A DNA stretch of 64,000 nt from Candidatus Poribacteria bacterium (lineage in GTDB: Bacteria > Poribacteria > WGA-4E > PCPOR2b). Position numbers and translations under genes: made by a program. This document shows, piece by piece, positions 61,988-64,000 of this stretch (its first letter is position 1; every line of letters begins with the position of its first letter). Below the pieces are notes generated by a model. That model did no database searches. It saw nothing but the letters and a program-made list of their open reading frames with translations, and was not told the origin of the DNA. The stretch is from assembly GCA_022822005.1 (NCBI GenBank), contig JAJECO010000008.1:186001-250000 (forward strand), in the 5' to 3' direction.

Positions 61988-63268
61988 ATGATTCAAGTAG
62001 GATTTGGTCAACGTGTAATCACACCAGAAATTGGTGCAGAAATGCCTGGAAGTATTAGCAAACGTTTTTCGCAGAATGTGCATGATGATCTTCTTGTAAA
62101 TGCGATGGCACTGGACGATGGCAACACACAGGTTGTCCTAGCAGGACTTGATAGCCTATCAATTAAACGCTCGACAACCTTGAGCGCACGGGGACAAATC
62201 GCAGAAGCCACCGGTATTCCCGCCGACAATGTGCTGATTGCGGCGAGTCACACGCATAACGGCGGTCCCGTCGCTGATGTCTTTATGAGCGAATCGGATG
62301 CGACTTACTGCGACTTCGTTGCTGCACAAATCGCGCAGGCAGCTATCGAGGCATATGAGAAACGCGAACCCGCCACACTGGTTATTGGCGCGGGGCATGA
62401 GGGAAGCGTTGCTTTCAACCGACGCTTTCGTATGAAAGATGGATCGGAGCGGACACATCCGGGCGTGGGCAATCCCGATATCGTTCGAATCGCGGGCCCT
62501 ATCGACCCAATGGTCGGGGTTATTGGCGCGATAAACCAATCGTGCAGATTCCTTGGTTGCTGGGTCAACTACTGTTGTCATGCCACACTGGGTGTCGGCG
62601 GGGGTGGCTTTTCTGCTGACTATATCTACTATCTGAGAAAAACTGTTCAGCAGGCAATGAAAGCCGACCATGCAATCATTGTTTTCGGAAACGGGGCATC
62701 AGGCGATGTGACACAAGTCGATAATCTCAGAGATCGAGGGAAACAGTCAGGTGATTGCTGGGGTTGGCATGTCGGTACAACGGTCGGTGCGGAGGTCATC
62801 AAGGTGTTGGCACGAATGGATTATACTGACGACGTTACGCTGGCGTGTGCGACTGAAACAGTTGAGCTTCGTTTACGCGACCTCGATAATGCGTTGCTCA
62901 ACCAAGCACAATCTTGGGGCGATCAAGCGGTTTGGGCAAGGGAACTTGAATTGCTCAAAGAGATCAAGAAAATTGAATCGAGCGTCACAGCAGAGGTACA
63001 GATGATGAGAATCGGGGCAACCGGACTGATTGCTGTGCCTGCGGAATACTTCTGTCAGTACGGGCTGGATATTCAGGCGTGTTCTCCCTTTGATCCGACG
63101 TTTGTCGTCTCCCTTGCTAACGGTTGTGTCGGGTACGTTCCGACGCCACAGGCATTTGTCGGTGGAGGCTACGAACCGAGAACTGCACGGTCTAGTAAGC
63201 TGTGTCCAGATGCCGGGGATCGAATTGCGGCAACGGCAATTCAGCTGCTCCACAGCGCACATGGATAG
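61988..63268 (+). CDS. Neutral/alkaline non-lysosomal ceramidase-like protein
   Basis: The 426-residue protein matches the N-terminal domain of neutral ceramidases. It opens QVGFGQRVITPEIGAEMPG, then LVNAMALDDGNTQVVLAGLD and the ASHTHNGG metal-site histidines (near residue 84), with WVNYCCHATLGVGGGGFSAD and IVFGNGASGDVTQ later. Ceramidases hydrolyse the amide of ceramide with zinc. It is shorter than true enzymes (about 650) and has no signal peptide, so a related amidase acting on another substrate is equally possible. AGAGGAAAG precedes the ATG. It is separate from the propeller operon, transcribed away from it. Confidence 0.82.
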   Translation: MIQVGFGQRVITPEIGAEMPGSISKRFSQNVHDDLLVNAMALDDGNTQVVLAGLDSLSIKRSTTLSARGQIAEATGIPADNVLIAASHTHNGGPVADVFMSESDATYCDFVAAQIAQAAIEAYEKREPATLVIGAGHEGSVAFNRRFRMKDGSERTHPGVGNPDIVRIAGPIDPMVGVIGAINQSCRFLGCWVNYCCHATLGVGGGGFSADYIYYLRKTVQQAMKADHAIIVFGNGASGDVTQVDNLRDRGKQSGDCWGWHVGTTVGAEVIKVLARMDYTDDVTLACATETVELRLRDLDNALLNQAQSWGDQAVWARELELLKEIKKIESSVTAEVQMMRIGATGLIAVPAEYFCQYGLDIQACSPFDPTFVVSLANGCVGYVPTPQAFVGGGYEPRTARSSKLCPDAGDRIAATAIQLLHSAHG

Positions 63269-63285
63269 ATGTGGGGTGTGTTTCG

Positions 63286-64000
63286 CTAATTGGTTTGGCT
63301 GGCAAGACTCTCCTCAAAGGGAGGGTGGGCAATGCCTTTCTCTGTGATAATTGCGGTGATGAGGTGGGCGGGTGTGACATCAAAGGCGGGACTGTAGACT
63401 TTGATCCCTTCGGGTGCGGTTCTACTACCGAAGCCTTCCGTTACTTCTTCGGCGGCGCGCTGTTCAATCGGAATCAGGTCACCTGTTTTTAGGGAGAGAT
63501 CAAGGGTTGAGGTTGGCGCGGCGACATAGAAAGGGAGGTCGTGTGCTTTTGCCAATATCGCAACGTTGTACGTTCCAATCTTATTCGCGGTGTCCCCGTT
63601 TGCGGCAATCCGATCGGCTCCAACAATGACGCACTGGATCTTTCCTTCCTTCATAACCTGTGCCGCCATGTTGTCACAAATCAGGGTCACATCAATCCCC
63701 GCTTGCATTAGTTCCCACGCTGTCAATCGTGCACCTTGCAACAGTGGGCGGGTCTCGTCGGCGAAAACAGTGATGTTCTTTCCTGACTCGTGTGCGGAGA
63801 ACATAACTGCAAGTGCCGTGCCGTAATCAGAGGTTGCGAGTCCTCCTGCATTGCAATGTGTCAAGATGCTATCACCGTTACTGATGAGGTCTAATCCGTG
63901 TTGGCCGATAGCGCGACATTTTTCCCGATCCTCTTCAATAATGCGCTGTGCTTCATTAAGCAGAACCTCTTTGAGCTGAGAGATCTCAAGGTCTTTGTAC
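63286..64000 (-). CDS. mtnA: S-methyl-5-thioribose-1-phosphate isomerase, C-terminal part
   Basis: The frame runs in from the right edge; about 237 residues are visible. The catalytic cysteine is in [17 protein letters not shown] and the catalytic aspartate in [20 protein letters not shown], both diagnostic for MtnA of the methionine salvage pathway. It isomerises methylthioribose-1-phosphate to methylthioribulose-1-phosphate. Codons upstream of an internal TTG read as protein ([10 protein letters not shown]-like helix, [11 protein letters not shown]) to the edge, so the gene is truncated by the window and not short. It converges on the ceramidase-like gene. Confidence 0.93.
   Translation of the reverse strand, partial: YKDLEISQLKEVLLNEAQRIIEEDREKCRAIGQHGLDLISNGDSILTHCNAGGLATSDYGTALAVMFSAHESGKNITVFADETRPLLQGARLTAWELMQAGIDVTLICDNMAAQVMKEGKIQCVIVGADRIAANGDTANKIGTYNVAILAKAHDLPFYVAAPTSTLDLSLKTGDLIPIEQRAAEEVTEGFGSRTAPEGIKVYSPAFDVTPAHLITAIITEKGIAHPPFEESLASQTN

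Overview
The window is a 64 kb piece of a diderm bacterial chromosome with moderate GC content. It carries lipoproteins, outer-membrane beta-barrels, a PorU/PorV-like pair, a bacterial primary sigma factor and primase, and sigma-70 promoters close to TTGACA-N17-TATAAT. The accessory content (phytanoyl-CoA dioxygenase, luciferase-like monooxygenase, Gfo/Idh/MocA oxidoreductases, CotH-kinase/lamin-tail protein, LarA-like protein, ceramidase-like protein, sugar-acid enzymes, many palindromic intergenic repeats) resembles Candidatus Poribacteria or a neighbouring uncultured lineage. That assignment is inference; no rRNA gene is present.

Left part (1-19.3 kb): small metabolic and accessory genes. 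These are a sugar-acid enolase/HpaI-aldolase/luciferase-like group (minus strand), an ECF sigma factor, a CotH surface protein followed by an S66 LD-carboxypeptidase, a Dph6-like ATPase, a SelA-fold PLP enzyme, an oxidoreductase-transaldolase pair followed by an enolase remnant, and a heterodimeric ABC exporter whose two subunit genes are separated by an inverted dioxygenase gene. The gaps hold several families of MITE-like or hairpin repeats, including one element that folds as a three-way junction.

Middle part (19.3-38 kb): housekeeping. tRNA-Val and a CAT-anticodon tRNA, rpoD, dnaG, mutS2, a TPR protein, an FmdB zinc ribbon and tRNA-Gly all lie on the minus strand. They are followed by a LarA-like/Gfo-Idh/epimerase operon, a Ski2-like helicase, a GNAT protein, two HEAT-repeat lipoproteins (one with PDZ domains) and a metallophosphoesterase.

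Right part (38-62 kb): the most unusual region. A plus-strand operon encodes a 2074-residue gingipain/PorU-type C25 protease with a C-terminal sorting-like domain, a PorV/PorQ-type barrel and a DUF4159 protein. It converges on a 15 kb minus-strand operon encoding three giant paralogous beta-propeller proteins (29 blade motifs each by eye; lipoproteins), a methyltransferase placed between the first two, and a large outer-membrane barrel. The propeller genes have taken up palindromic and tandem repeats in frame. Together these two operons look like an uncharacterised cell-surface display or sensing system. A ceramidase-like gene and the end of mtnA close the window.
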